Source of the DNA: Alnus glutinosa
Taxonomy: Eukaryota; Streptophyta; Magnoliopsida; Fagales; Betulaceae
Direction of reading: 5' to 3'
NCBI RefSeq assembly: GCF_958979055.1
Contig: NC_084889.1
Coordinates: 31,313,261 to 31,377,260 of the forward strand
Length of the DNA: 64,000 nt
The stretch's first letter is position 1, and the number at the start of each line of letters is the position of its first letter. Under the pieces are notes generated by a model. That model was given only the letters and a program-made list of their open reading frames with translations, did not search any database and was not told where the DNA came from. This document shows, piece by piece, positions 12,490 through 25,000 of this stretch. A program made the position numbers and the translations under genes.

Positions 12490-13290
12490 CACATCGGGGG
12501 AACCTTTATCCCTATGGTATTGGCGCCAATTCTTCGCCCTCCACTTAAGCTGCGCAAGTGTTGGGGAAATTATCATCTCCAAGGCCCAAACAGGCCCATT
12601 ACAGAGTTTTGGGCTCAGCCAATTTATTCGAACCGAGTAAACCCATATCAGTCGGTGTACCCGACCCGGATAAGCCGGACTCCGCAGTGCTCAGAATTCG
12701 GAATGTCCCTAACAGATATATAGCAAGTGGGCCTGAAAGTTCAACTAGGGCCCACTTAGGCACTTATAGTCAATAGATAATGAAGAAAGAACTCATTAAC
12801 CGAGCCTCACCATCTTACAAGAAGAAGGCCCGTCAACTTAGCCTAATTCAAGCAAAGGCCCAACCCACTTCAAGCCATATGTGAGAAGTCGTGAGAATCC
12901 AAAATATTCGGGCGTGTCTTGGATATTCATATCACACTCCACGAAGCTGCTTCAAATACGAACGTGGATGTACACATTCCTATTATCGGAAGGCACACGT
13001 TCTGGGTCGTGCGATGACCCACCTTCTGGAACCACGATCAGAGAGACGTGTTCCCTTATTTCTAGGATTAGCCGCGTCTCAACCATTCAGAAATACAGAT
13101 CAACCTCCAGTTATTCTCAAGCTAAAATTATTGTTATTGAAACAATACACTTGTTATATCAAAGAACTAACTCGAGCATCGGAGTGGGACCAGTTGACAC
13201 CCCCAACAAGCACCCTCACCGGATTTCTTATTTTGTAGAAGGAGATCACCATTACTCTCTGAAGCTTTTGACAACCAACTAGAAACTGTT
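12490..13290 (+). mobile_element. LTR-retrotransposon remnant, probably a solo or truncated LTR
   Basis: The base composition changes sharply to more GC-rich sequence. A purine tract (tgttggggaaa, about 12559-12569) resembles a polypurine tract and LTR start. The segment around 13160-13210 (actcgagcatcggagtggga, then cacccccaacaagcacc) is typical of the 3' part of Gypsy Tat/Retand-type LTRs. I find no reverse transcriptase, integrase or clear target duplication, so the exact ends and family are uncertain. Confidence 0.45.
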
Positions 13291-14005
13291 TTAACAGCAG
13301 GAAATGTCCAAAGCCAGTTTCAATGAACAGTGAAGCTTCAATTGGTCTTCCTGTCCAGGTGTAGGTAAGTTATATGAATTAAAAGAGAAAGCTAGTACAA
13401 ATACACAAGGGCATACCCTAGGCAAACAAAACAAAGAACACGTGGCATATTATGGCTTTTACCATAAGTCTTTTATAATTTGACATGAAAAATTATGTAT
13501 CACATATCAGATCAACTACTAAATTTTGTTACTTAGTTTTTGTTTTACCATGTTGATCTTATGGCTTAGCACATCAGTGTAAGGAGTTGTAGTAAAAGTT
13601 ATATCAGAATTGAGGGTTTTAATTCGTTTAATTAAATGGGTTGGTTTCAAATTAACCTCATATAGTCGTAGAATGGCACAACACGATACGACACAAACCT
13701 CACTCATAAATCTGAACTGCCACCCATAAAGTTATAGTAGCACCAAACATTTTTCGGAAAGAAAATTGGTCTTTGGTTGGGCCGTGGTTGAAAGTCGAAC
13801 CTTTAATTTGAGCTTCAACATTGGCTGAATAAACTCGGTGGGTTGGTATGGTTGCAGCCGAGGCCTTCAAAGTTGAATTCTTTCACTTGTCCAATCCACC
13901 TTGGGCCTGGGTTTGAGTACATCAATGTTTTCACATTTTTGCTTATTTACCCATCGAGGAATGATAATGGTAGTCGACTAGTCGCTCTCTCATGGAAGTT
14001 TCGTA
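13291..14005. other. Upstream region of the PPR gene
   Basis: No supported gene. It presumably holds the promoter and 5' UTR of the gene starting at 14006. An open frame at 13843-14106 overlaps the first exon in another frame and looks like chance. Confidence 0.4.
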
Positions 14006-16335
14006 ATGGAAATTCAGTCTCTTCTCTCTGTTTCACCTCCTCCTTGCCTTACACATACTACCAAAACGAGTGGTTTCAGGGTTTTCTGCCACCAGAAAGA
14101 TTCTGAAAATCGAGCTTTAGCTCGCAAGGTATGTGCATACAGTGTAGTGGTAAATGGTAATTCTCGTTTCTATGAAAACTTTGAAGTGCTCTGTTATCTT
14201 CAATGCTTTCTTTGTCTGTGTCTTTTCTGCGAATTTACTATGGTGTGTAAGGGTGTGGCAAACTCATGGATGTTCATAAGCTTGAACTGCAGCCCATTGT
14301 TTTCCCCACTACTGCTTGCTTTGGTGGAATGGATGCTCTTTAATCCTTATCTAACTAAAGAAAGGAATTTTCGCAAATTTATTTGAATTAAAGGAAAATT
14401 AATTGTTGGGTATTGCATTTAAGCTACCAAATTATTAGTTTTTCATTTCCAATCAAGAGTATGATTAGAATTGTAAATTGAATGTTGCCCATAAAATCTC
14501 TACAATTCCTTGGAATGCATGTGTATCGGACCACAAATCCTTTTCTTCGAAAAGAAATTTTCACTCTTCATACTTCGTCCATGGTATTCTAACTTTCTGA
14601 AATGGTAAAGTCTTGGGCTGTAAGCACAAGTTAGTGGGTTCGAGTCCTGAGAGCAGTTACTTCATCCATAAAATACTGAAGAGTATGACCGTATGCAATC
14701 CACCACTCCCAGGACCCAAATTTGTTAATGGCCCTTTATGGATGTTTATTCTTGGAGAACCACCCATTGGTCCTTTTGAGAATTTTAGACAGTTTTGTAT
14801 TATCATTTCCAATAAACTTGCGTGTCTTGCAGACAGGGTTTAGGGAGACATGAAAATTTGGCATCGCGTAGGATGGTTGATAACAGCAATAAACACTTTC
14901 TAAAATGCATTACTGAAATCCAGAGATTGGTAAGGGTGAGGCTGGATTAAGGGCCCAAGTTCTCCTCATTAAGTGGAAGAGATTAAGGGAACATGTTTAT
15001 TTTGTTGTTAACGTCTAATGCTATCATTTGACCACTGCCTTTTTGAATTTATTCAATGTCGTTATAAATAAGCAAAGCTGAAATCATGAGATATACACTT
15101 AAAACTAGTTTGTATATATATTCATCGACGATGTTGGTGGTGATCATAAATGTAAATGCCAATGATCATGCAATGATTCGAGGGCTTCTCTTTTAGCAGA
15201 TTATGTGGATATCATTTGTAGCACTTTTCCATGTGGTAAGGCTCATGAAGTGAATATATTCACTATCCATTTATCTTGCAACTTATTTCAAGTGGCGTCA
15301 TTTTTAGATAAAAGCATAGTAGTGTAAATTTAGTAAGTATGCTATAAATGCTTATGTTCATTTGTTGCTCCTTTTGACCTTCCTCATAGGGAAATTTTTT
15401 TCCCAAAGCTTAGTCATGGCAGACTGTCGTGAAAACCCATTTTTGTCTGACTAAATCCTGTTTAGCACCAAAATATTTCTTAAAGTTGTTTGATGTGCTT
15501 CATTCTAAAAAAATGGGTTGTCATCTGTGTAAGAGCATTTCCAACAGATTAGGTAAATTCCTCGTATTAGCTATATTTAGCTAATATGAGGAGTTTTTCA
15601 CTGCGCTGGCATCGTTTTGGTGGAGAATTTTCGGCTGAAACCCCCATCACTCTTCCCTGCGAATGTCTTCTCTGTTCGACTGAAACCACCGTCTCTCTTC
15701 CCTAAGAATCGTGGTGCGGAATCGAGAGAGAGAGAGAGTGTTTAAGAAAAGAATAAAACAAAACAAAAACTCTGGAAAATAATATTTAAATAAAATAAGG
15801 AGTAGAATAGAGAATCTATTAAAGTATGTATAGAAAAAACAGTAGTTAAAGTAGAGATTTGTACATTTTCATTAGCTACTACTGTTGGAGATGCTCTAAG
15901 AAGCTAGTGATGTAGCAAATATCATGCATCAACTCAACCAATCTTTTGTCCCAACTTTTCATACCACGCCTCTATTAGACTGCAAATCCTTAGTGTAATT
16001 GATATCTTTTTTTTGATAAGTTAATTAATATGTGGGGTATCTCCAAAAAGATCTCCAGGTTTGAATTATAAAACAAAACCCCAAAAGAATCAAGACCACA
16101 TACAGAAGCAAACAAGATCAACATAATTGATATCTTGCTACAACCATCGTATATGATTGTGTAATATTCACGATTATTAGCTTATTCAAATGTGTATTTC
16201 CTTTGTGATGCAAAAGGCGAAGCACGGTTATTAATATTTTATTTTATATTTTATTTAGGGTATGTTGTAAATAAATGGGCATTGCCCTAGATTATTTTAG
16301 GCAATTCAATTAATGGCTGGTGTCCTAAATTGATT

Positions 16336-16379
<44 letters not shown>

Positions 16380-17901
16380 CCCCCCCCCCCCTTCTTTTCA
16401 TCTCTTCTCTCTCTTCTTCTCTTAGTTTCTTCTTCTCCCCCTTTTAGCTTCTTTTTTCTTGCTCTTCCCCCCTTCTCCTAGCTTCTTTCTTTTCTATTTT
16501 CCCTAATTTCACCATGTATCTTTTAGATTATTAATTGTACCGCATCAATTTGCTTATTGGACATAGAGAGAATAGAAACTATAATTGTTCTTGAAATATA
16601 TAATAAGCTATTCAAACATATTTTGTTGTGGGTTCCCTTGTTTGACAATATGTTTATGTCTTTATCTTATTACTAATTAATTGTTTAGACTTCTTAAGAT
16701 GGATGTTATCTAACTTACTCTCTTTTGTGTGTTCAAAGCACAGATAATTCGGAAGTGGAAGCAGGAACAAGGTTTTGATCACAATGATAGTTATGCAGCT
16801 TGTGCTACATTGGTACAAGATTTAAGTCGAAAAAGAATGCCTTATCTAGCTCAGGAGGTTTTACTTGAGATGGAATCTGAAGGTTTTCTGCCGAACAGCT
16901 CTACATTGTCGGCTCTGATGCTATGCTATGCAGATAATGGCCTCTTTCCGCAAGCACAGGCAATATGGGAGGAAATAATAAATAGTTCTTTTGTGCTAAG
17001 TATTCAAATAGTCTCAGGCTTATTTGATGCATATGGGAGGATGGGACATTTTGATGAAGTAACCAAAATTTTGGATCAGGTAAGTTCAAGGGATCTTAGT
17101 TTGTTACCTGCAGTTTACTCGATGGCCATCTCTTGCTTTGGAAAAGGAGGACAGCTTGAATTGATGGAAAACACTTTAAAGGAAATGGTTTCTAGGGGTT
17201 ATATTGTAGATTCTGCCACTGGTAACGCCTTCATTAGATATTATAGCATCTTTGGTTCACTGACACAGATGGAGAATGCTTATGGCCGCTTTAAAAGGTC
17301 TAGGCTTCTACTAGAAGAAGAAGGAATTAGGGCGATGTCATTTGCATATATAAAGGGAAGGAAGTTTTACAAATTAGGCGAGTTCCTGAGCAATGAGGGT
17401 CTTGGTCGGAAAAATGTGGGGAATCTTTTATGGAACCTTCTGCTGCTATCCTATGCTGCCAATTTTAAAATGAAAAGCTTGCAGAGAGAATTTGTGAGAA
17501 TGGTTGAAGCTGGATTCCATCCTGATCTTACCACATTTAATATCCGAGCTCTCGCCTTTTCAAGAATGTCTTTGCTCTGGGATCTCCATCTTAGCCTTGA
17601 ACATATGAAACATGAAAAAATCACCCCTGATCTTGTGACTTATGGTTGTTTTGTTGATGCATACTTGGATAAAAGACTTGGAAGAAATTTGAACTTTGCT
17701 TTGAACAAGATGAACTTGGATGATTGTCCAGTAGTTTTAACAGATTCGTTTGTGTTTGAGGTCTTGGGTAAAGGGGACTTCCAGTCAAGCTCAGAGGCAT
17801 TTTTGGAGTTTAAAGGGCCAAGGGAATTGAATTATAGGCAGCTAATTGCAATATATCTCAAAAAACAATATCGAAGGGATCAAATCTTTTGGAATTACTG
17901 A
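14006..17901 (+). CDS. P-class pentatricopeptide repeat (PPR) protein, probably chloroplast-targeted
   Basis: Two exons: 14006-14128 (41 codons, ends CGCAAG before GTATGT) and 16744-17901 (after TTCAAAGCACAG), joined in phase 0 to give 426 residues. Residues 1-41 are rich in Ser/Thr/Pro and basic residues with no acid until late, like a plastid transit peptide. The rest consists of ~35-residue helical-pair repeats without E or DYW domains. Visible repeat cores include YAACATLVQDLSRKRM, LSALMLCYADNGLFPQAQAI, VSGLFDAYGRMGHFDEV, YSMAISCFGKGGQLELM and VTYGCFVDAYLDKRLGR. P-class PPR proteins bind organelle RNA and help its stability, splicing or translation. The short length and sequence recall the At3g42630-type protein, from memory only. 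The 2.6-kb intron carries a SINE piece, a PIF-type MITE and a LINE tail. I chose the 14006 ATG because it opens the only long frame that joins in phase. Confidence 0.85.
14599..14735 (+). mobile_element. tRNA-derived SINE fragment in the PPR intron
   Basis: Shows a pol III A-box-like start (tggtaaagtcttgggctg) and a B box (gggttcgagtcct) at the usual spacing. A tRNA-unrelated body (agagtatgaccgtatgcaat...) follows, as in plant SINEs. The 3' end is not clear. Confidence 0.55.
15533..15896. mobile_element. PIF/Harbinger-type (Tourist-like) MITE in the PPR intron
   Basis: The 364-bp element starts GAGCATTTCCAACAG and ends CTGTTGGAGATGCTC. It is flanked by the 3-bp target duplication TAA (15530-15532 and 15897-15899). 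This terminus and the TWA target are typical of a very common plant Tourist-like family. It has no coding sequence. Confidence 0.85.
16009..16123 (-). mobile_element. Short 5'-truncated LINE insertion (115 bp)
   Basis: The minus strand ends ...attaacttatcaaaaaaaa, the usual 3' terminus of plant L1-type elements, also seen at 60250-60290. A 13-bp direct repeat, taattgatatctt, flanks it at 15996-16008 and 16124-16136. It lies in the PPR intron. Confidence 0.8.
16336..16391. repeat. (CT)n microsatellite followed by a poly(C) run
   Basis: About 20 CT units are followed by ~14 C residues, inside the PPR intron some 350 bp before its acceptor. Confidence 0.9.
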
Positions 17902-18940
17902 CTAGTGGCAGGCTGCTTGTGTACAGAAAATCTTGACCAGTTATCAGGGAAAAAAGAGGATGCTTAATTAAGAGATGATATTTCAGTTCTTTGGTACATA
18001 GGACTTTGGGATCAGCGGAAAACCTGTAGCCCTGAATAGTTTTTGCTTGTTTTATATGACAAGATTGGCGGTTTCCACTCAAGATTCCTGGGCACTGCAT
18101 GTGTATGCCCTAAATAGTTTTGATATCTTGTTTGGAAAGATGTATCCTTTGGGAGGTGTTGGTTTCATGGAGTCAACTCTGAAAAAGAACTCGAGAAAAT
18201 CCTATTTCACTGATTGTCTGATTGTAAATTCCTTCATAAAGACTACTTTATACCAGGAAAATACTATAATGGCAAAGGAAATTCCACTGGGACATAAATT
18301 CCCCACTCATATGGAAACTGTCAATGTCACTCTCTCGTTTCCCCCTTTGATCTCTCTCTCTCTCTCTCTCTCTCTAGACATTTATTTTTTTCTTTTTTAT
18401 CTGTGCGTTGTTATTAGTTTAGAGAATGTGTTTTGATAAATTAATAAAGATCATTTGTTTCTTTTCTTTTGGAAAATTTACCTTGCAATGCTAGTAAATG
18501 ATCTTTATGATTTTGCTATTTAATTCCAGAAGTTTTATAACTTCTGCATCTGTGTATCAAAGCAGGAACTTCCTTCAATTTTCTCAAAAACCAAGACAAA
18601 GAAGTAGGATTACATTGTATGATTACAGTTAAATACAGTGAAGATATTTTGTTCAGAAACATTTTATGATTACATTTTTTTCTTGATGCTCATCAAAGAA
18701 GCAGGAAATAATAATAAACTCGACATACTGGCTGAGCAATTTTTATTCTATATTGCTGAACCAACATTTGGCACCTTGCCTTGATTCCTGGCACCCTTTG
18801 GACATATTTAATCAACTTCATTCGTCAAGTTACCTACAAAGCAAAACTTTATTTGGTTTTCTAATAAAAAGAAAAGAAAAGAAAAGAATCTATCTGTACA
18901 CTATCTTCTTCCTATGGCAGATGCTATATGCTGGAGGGGC
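17902..18940. other. 3' region between convergent genes
   Basis: Presumed 3' UTR of the PPR gene and terminator side of the kinase gene. It contains a (CT)n run at about 18349-18376. An open frame at 18047-18436 has no recognisable similarity and runs into the microsatellite. Confidence 0.4.
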
Positions 18941-19041
18941 TCTTTGAGCTATCATATCCAGATTGTAGTGGCTGAGAGTCACTAATCACTTCTCCTTGAG
19001 CTGTCAAATCCAGATTGTAGTGGCTGAGTGTCACTAATCAC
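18938..19041 (-). repeat. 52-bp tandem duplication at the kinase gene's 3' end
   Basis: Two near-identical 52-bp units (19041-18990, then 18989 to about 18938 on the minus strand) cover the last exon. Each can encode VISDxQPLQSGxDSS, but 52 is not a multiple of three. The first unit therefore leads to an early TAG at 18984-18982, while the second unit stays open in its own frame to a later stop. Confidence 0.85.
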
Positions 19042-22000
19042 ATCCTAAAAGGAATAATAATGTTATGCAGAAAAACCTTGATAAATTTCTGAAGTTTTTC
19101 ATAGGTACTGTATACAAATAGTAAACATTGTCCTTAAAAAAACATAAAAGTAGTCCATGTTTGTGAGATCAACTTACGTGTAGTATGGAATGTTGGCTTT
19201 GTCTTGGTGAGGTTCCTCCACCATTGCACAACACAATGCCGAACATGTTGTCTTCAGCAAGTGCTCTTAGTCTGTTAAGCTCAGGTAACACGACATGTCC
19301 AAGATCTGGTCTGTCTTTTCGCCTCATTTCTGCACATTGAAGAGCTAGCTTGGCCAACTTTAGTGTCTCTTCGACCGGCCAGTCAGGAACAGCAGGGTCA
19401 ATCATCTCATTGAAATTACCCCTCTCAATAGCCCGTTCAACATGGTGAGTCAAACCCATTGGTGGTTTTGCGGTTACTATTTGCAGCAGCATTACTCCAA
19501 GTGAGTATACATCAGATTTTATTCCAAGCATGCCTGTTTGCTGATACTCTGGGTCAATGTAACAGAAAGTTCCAGCCGTTGATGTCATGCGATACTGAGT
19601 TACATCGTTGGCTACTGATGGAGGGACAAGCCTGGCCAAGCCAACGTCACTGATCTTGCTGACATAGTTCCGGTCAAGCAAAATGTTTGCGGGTTTCAGA
19701 TCACGGTGTACAAGCGGTTCAGGCTTAGTTTGGTGTAGGAAAAGGAGGCCAGTACCAATCTCGGCAGCGATTCGAAATCTTAGTTGCCACGGAAGAACAT
19801 GTGTGTCACCTCGTCTAAAGAGACGGTCTTCTAAGCTCCCATTAGCCATGTACTCATAGACAAGGCAGCCAAATTCTGGGCAAGCTCCAAGGAGGAGAAC
19901 CATGTTTGGATGCCGTATGCAGCTTAATACTTCAACCTGCATAAGATGTTCCAAAACAAACCTTAGAAATAAAAACATCAGTAAGTATTTTCTTAATTTA
20001 GAGATATTTGACTGGTTAAGATTTTTTCTTTGAGATATATTGTTAAAGATAGGTGTTTAATGAAGGAGGTAGAGTAAGCCTAATACAATATGTAAATTTG
20101 TTTCTTCAATTTTCTATTGTCAATATGAAAATGATAGAAAAGGTTCAATGCCACCTCGAAGGGATTTGAGATGATTATGGTCACTGAACATGGAGGTTTT
20201 TCCTTTTCTTTTCATAAGTACTGGAGTTTTGGAAGAAACCCATTTGACCATTATATTGGTTTTCTTTCTTTTTTTGGTTAGTTTTTTCAAGATTATTGAT
20301 GCACTGTTCCCACCTCTTGCTGAAACTGCGACCGTCCTTGAGCTGCATCAGGACGTAGAACTTTTACTGCTACTTGTGTGTGATCCAGTTCACACATGTA
20401 TACTGGCCCATAACCTCCTTCCCCAATCTTGCGAGATTCCGCGAAGTGATCTGTTGCTGCTTCGATCTCCTCGATCGTGTATCTTCTGTACCTGAGATCA
20501 TTGTGCGCGAAAGCAGTTAGCGCGTGCTTTCTCTCCTCAGCTTCTTCCATGGCTCTCATTTCTGCATTCATTCTTCTTTTTGCTTCCAGTGCCGCAATCC
20601 TCTTAGCTGCTTCAGCTGCCTCAAGGGCTGCCTTACACTTAGCTTTCTCCTTCTCTGCAGCTGCCAATGCTGCTTCCTCGGCCATTCTTGCCTCTTCTAA
20701 TCGATGTTCTTCTTCCACTTTCCAGCGGTGAAGTTCCAAGGCCTGTGTTGAAATGTTGTTAGAATTTAGAATTGATACTCAACTCAACTTTTTAGTTTTG
20801 ATTAATATGACTCAATGTATATTATGCCTTTATGTGTGTGTACTTGTATCTTACAGAATAGAGATTTTGCTCACTTCAGATAGTTTCTATGTACAAATAT
20901 CATCCATGTAAATTTCTTTGACCATATTATCATCTCACACACTCGCATACAGCTACTTCAGCATGAATAAATACAGTAAATTAAATAATCATGTATTGAG
21001 GGGAGTCCATTGTTTAGCTGGGTCTAATTAATATGCTCTTTGATGCTAATATATGCCCATATACATGTCAATAAAAAGTTGGGCTCTCATTATACAATGC
21101 GTCTCATTGTCTCAAACCTCTTTTTGATGCCTATATGGTAAGGGCCATAGTCTAGTAACATTAAATACTAGTACCTTCTGCTTTGCTGTGAGTGCTTCCT
21201 TGCAGGCCGTATTGTACATATCCATCGTTTGCTTGAGCTCTAGCCTTAGCCTCCTCATCTCAGCTTCTACTTCATCCTGTAATTTTCAGAGCAATTAGTA
21301 TTTAATTTCCTATCCAGAATTCCCACATAAAAGGACACGTCTATGTAGTAAATCATGAACACCCACATTCAAATGTTTATGCCTAGAGGAAAAACTTTAG
21401 CTTTTGGCATTTTTGATTATGAAGAGAGATTTTAAATTTTGCTTAATATTGGATGTTTTGATTTGTATATGTAAAAGCTATGCCCTTTTCCTTGTCTTAT
21501 TTCCCTTACCATGTTCTGTGACCCCCATGCTGCCCCACTTTCATGTGAGCCTGATGAGTGTGAGCTTGACGAGTAGTCAAACTGTGGGGATAAAATATGA
21601 ATTGACTTGTTTCCTGATAAGGATGTTCCAAAGCTTCTAATGTCAAACTCTGAGGTGGTCGAAAGTCGAGGAGTCATTCCGGAATCTAGATTATCATAAA
21701 GAGAAGGATAGATGCGCTCCACGCTTGGCCTTCCATTGCTCACGAATGATATGTCAGTATCTGGCATGGAGAGCTCATACGACTTATTCATCGAAGCTCT
21801 ATTATTTCTTCCGAATGGAGACCTGTTCCAGAAATTATCAGGTCAGCCTCCTATTTTATGGCAAACCAAAATTCAGTTGTTTTTTACACAACAATCATTT
21901 CTTTTCATAAATATAGGTTTGGCATATATAACAATCACCATCACTTAAGTAGTAACTAGTTACTACTTAGGGAAGTATTAGGTCAGTCCTAAACTCGACT

Positions 22001-25000
22001 GAATTCTTGGAACGGTTTATATATATATATATTTTTTTTGTACCGGTGGCAAACAGACCTGACGATAGATGGACAGAAGCACTAATCTTATAAACTCAGA
22101 AAGCCCACTTTCTAAAACCAAGGGGTGTTTTGATAAACATGAAAACCACGTGGATCATTTTTGGATTTAACCTTATGTTTAAAGCTTAACCTTGGCAATG
22201 CCCCCTAGCAAATGCCTGCATCAGGGCATAGGCAGGCAATCAGGAGTCCCTGCCACATAAGTAAATCAAGCTAGTTTCTAAGACTTTAATTATATTCTAA
22301 GAAATAAAAAGCCGTCTGCCTCAACTAAAAAGCAATGCTTTAACTGTGGAGTACAACATTTTGTTTCTAAAATGATAATTGCTTGAAAATGTTAAGACTG
22401 TAGTACTGGCAGTAGTACCAATTCATGTGGGCAGAGAATGGAACTAAGTGTTGCCTAGGGGCCATGCTCCCTTGGTTTTCAAATTTTTCTTTAAATTCTT
22501 TTATTAAGTTGATATAATATATATTCTTAGGTTTAAAAACTAGGCATTCGTTCTCATTCATATTCTGGCCCTCAAAGAAATCCCGTTTCCATCCTTGAAT
22601 GCAAGGTATGTCATGATAAGGATTTGAAAATATGTATTTAGAAAGAAGCTCTTATATTAATGCCATAGCAGTGAAGCTAAAATTTTCTTAAGACTTATGT
22701 TAGAAGGACCAAAATCAGACAATACAACTTATACCTCATTCATATTGAATTTTACAGATGGATCATTTCATATATTCATTGTTTGGTGTGGCCATAAGTT
22801 CATAACAATCCATACCTCTTCTCCCCTAGATAGCTAATGCATCAGAACTTACCTGATTTCATCGTCATGCAGATTACGATGTGGATGTCCTGCCCTCTCT
22901 GTAGCAGCATCAGATAAACTCATTTCAGGGATGACAAAAAGGCAGCAAATTCAGTGGTAAAACAAAATGTTGCTAGAATTACAGAAGCAGACCTCTAAAG
23001 TGATGGTTACGCATGAAATGTGTACCACCAGGGTGATGATGATCAGAATGATTGTTGTGATGGTTGTGATGATCAGAATGATGGCTTGCATGGTTGAAAT
23101 TATCAGAATGATGGCTTGCTTGGTTGTGCGTGTGCGTATCGCGGGGAGAAGTCTTTGCAGCTGAAGGTAGTGAAGCAGAAGCGGGTCGGACATTTGATAT
23201 TTTTCCTTTGGCAATGACATACACGGTGCAGAAATCTGGTGCCCCTTTTGACACACTACTTGGAATGTCTGTTTTGAATCTTCTGTGAGAAAAGATTGAA
23301 AAAATTAGGATGCTCTTTCTTTTGTACATTGAAAATTTTGCATATCATCATTTCATTAAGCTCAAAGAGTACTGTACTGGAATTCTGATATTGATCCACC
23401 AGCTATCAGTCACTTATTGTTAAATCACACTTATCTCAAAAGCTTAAGCAGATAGAAAATAGAAGACTTAATCATTTAAATAAATATTCTAACACCCTCC
23501 ACGTGTAGACTTAAACTTTCATTCAATAAGTAAGACCTAACATGTAAAATATTTAATTGAAATTAAAAGTTAGCAGTGGATTCAGGGTTCGAACTCACCA
23601 TATCTACTCTGATCTTATGCTAAATCATTAATTATTTAAAAAGTCCCCAATCCTTCCATAACTATCTGATTTGGTTTGAAGGAAGGTCGAGGAATCATGA
23701 TGTAGAGTATAGGTACTTGTATCTTCTGATCCATTTAGAAACTGAGCATTATATATAGATGCACAAAACAATGATGTAGCCAGTTTTTTTTTTTTTCATA
23801 GACTTTTTCTCAAGGTGTAATCTCTATTAACAGCAAGACCTGCTGCTAGATTTGTTGGTTGGGGGTGCAGTTAAGTTAAAGAATGGTTATTTACCTGACA
23901 AGGCCACTCTTTGTTGCTGCACCGAAAACCATAACCTCAACTGTATTTGTGGAAACATATTCGATTAATGCTTTTGCTACATCCACAGCCTCAAGTATGA
24001 CTTCGTTACATTTTATCTGTAGCAAACATCCACCATCGGTGAAAAGAAAATACTTAGTGTGGAAACGTCTTCATAACATGATACTTTCGCATATTGTTGA
24101 GGAGCAAAGTTTTCTTCCAAACTAGGTTGGAAGAAATTCTCCAACCGAGTCTGTTAAATTGAAATATGTTTAAATTTTTAATAGAGCGTGTGATTCTCGT
24201 ATGGACTGCCCAATTTGGAGAAAAACTTTGTCCGTAAGGGAAGCATGGAATGGCCATTTATGGGTAGGCCAATTATTTTCTTTGCAATTCTATTTTTTGG
24301 TGAAACTTGTTTTTGTTGATTAGCTAGAAGTAGTAATTTTGTTATTCATCAATGGAAGCAAAGAGGCAGAATACCCACATCCTTTCTTGTGCAAAAGCAA
24401 CGATATGGAAGGAACAACTCCTTGGCTTGATGCTCAAGTTGTTGTTTGTGTGTTCTTGAAATCTCATCATGCTGATCATGGTTCCCCACTGCACCTAAGA
24501 GATAAAAATTTGAATGAAAAATAACCTACAAGATGTTCTAAAGAAAAATATAACAAATAACTTAAAATACCAACAAAAAAAAAAAACAAAAAAAAAAAAA
24601 AAAAACCCTCTATAAACATATTAACAAACATATGTGAACATCTTTTAAAGTATTTGGGACTAGGACAAATTGTTTCATTTGATTATTTTCTTTTTTCCAT
24701 GTCGTTTTATGAATTTAATAAATTAACTTGATTTATATTACTGGTTGTAAATCTTATCAGAAAATGTAAGGTTGAAATATTAATGGAACCCAACAGATAA
24801 CTGTGTTTAATCTATAAATTAACATCTTCATAGCTTTTCTAAATTCTTATTTAAAATAGCTAATCAAACCATTTTTTTTTTAACTATTCACTTTTCAAAG
24901 ACACTACAGATTAGCCTATCTAAATATTTTTATATTCTAATTAAATTAAATTTTATTCATTTCATATATAAAAAAATAAAAATAAAATCTCTCTTCCCAT

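Noticed and set aside
12514..13282. Several 70-130-codon frames
   Set aside because: They overlap in different frames within an LTR-like region and show no domain.
19169..19177. Stop codon at 19169 as the true end of the kinase
   Set aside because: It lies directly in a perfect GTAAGT donor, and a phase-matched exon with family-like sequence follows at 19044. It is kept only as an alternative end.
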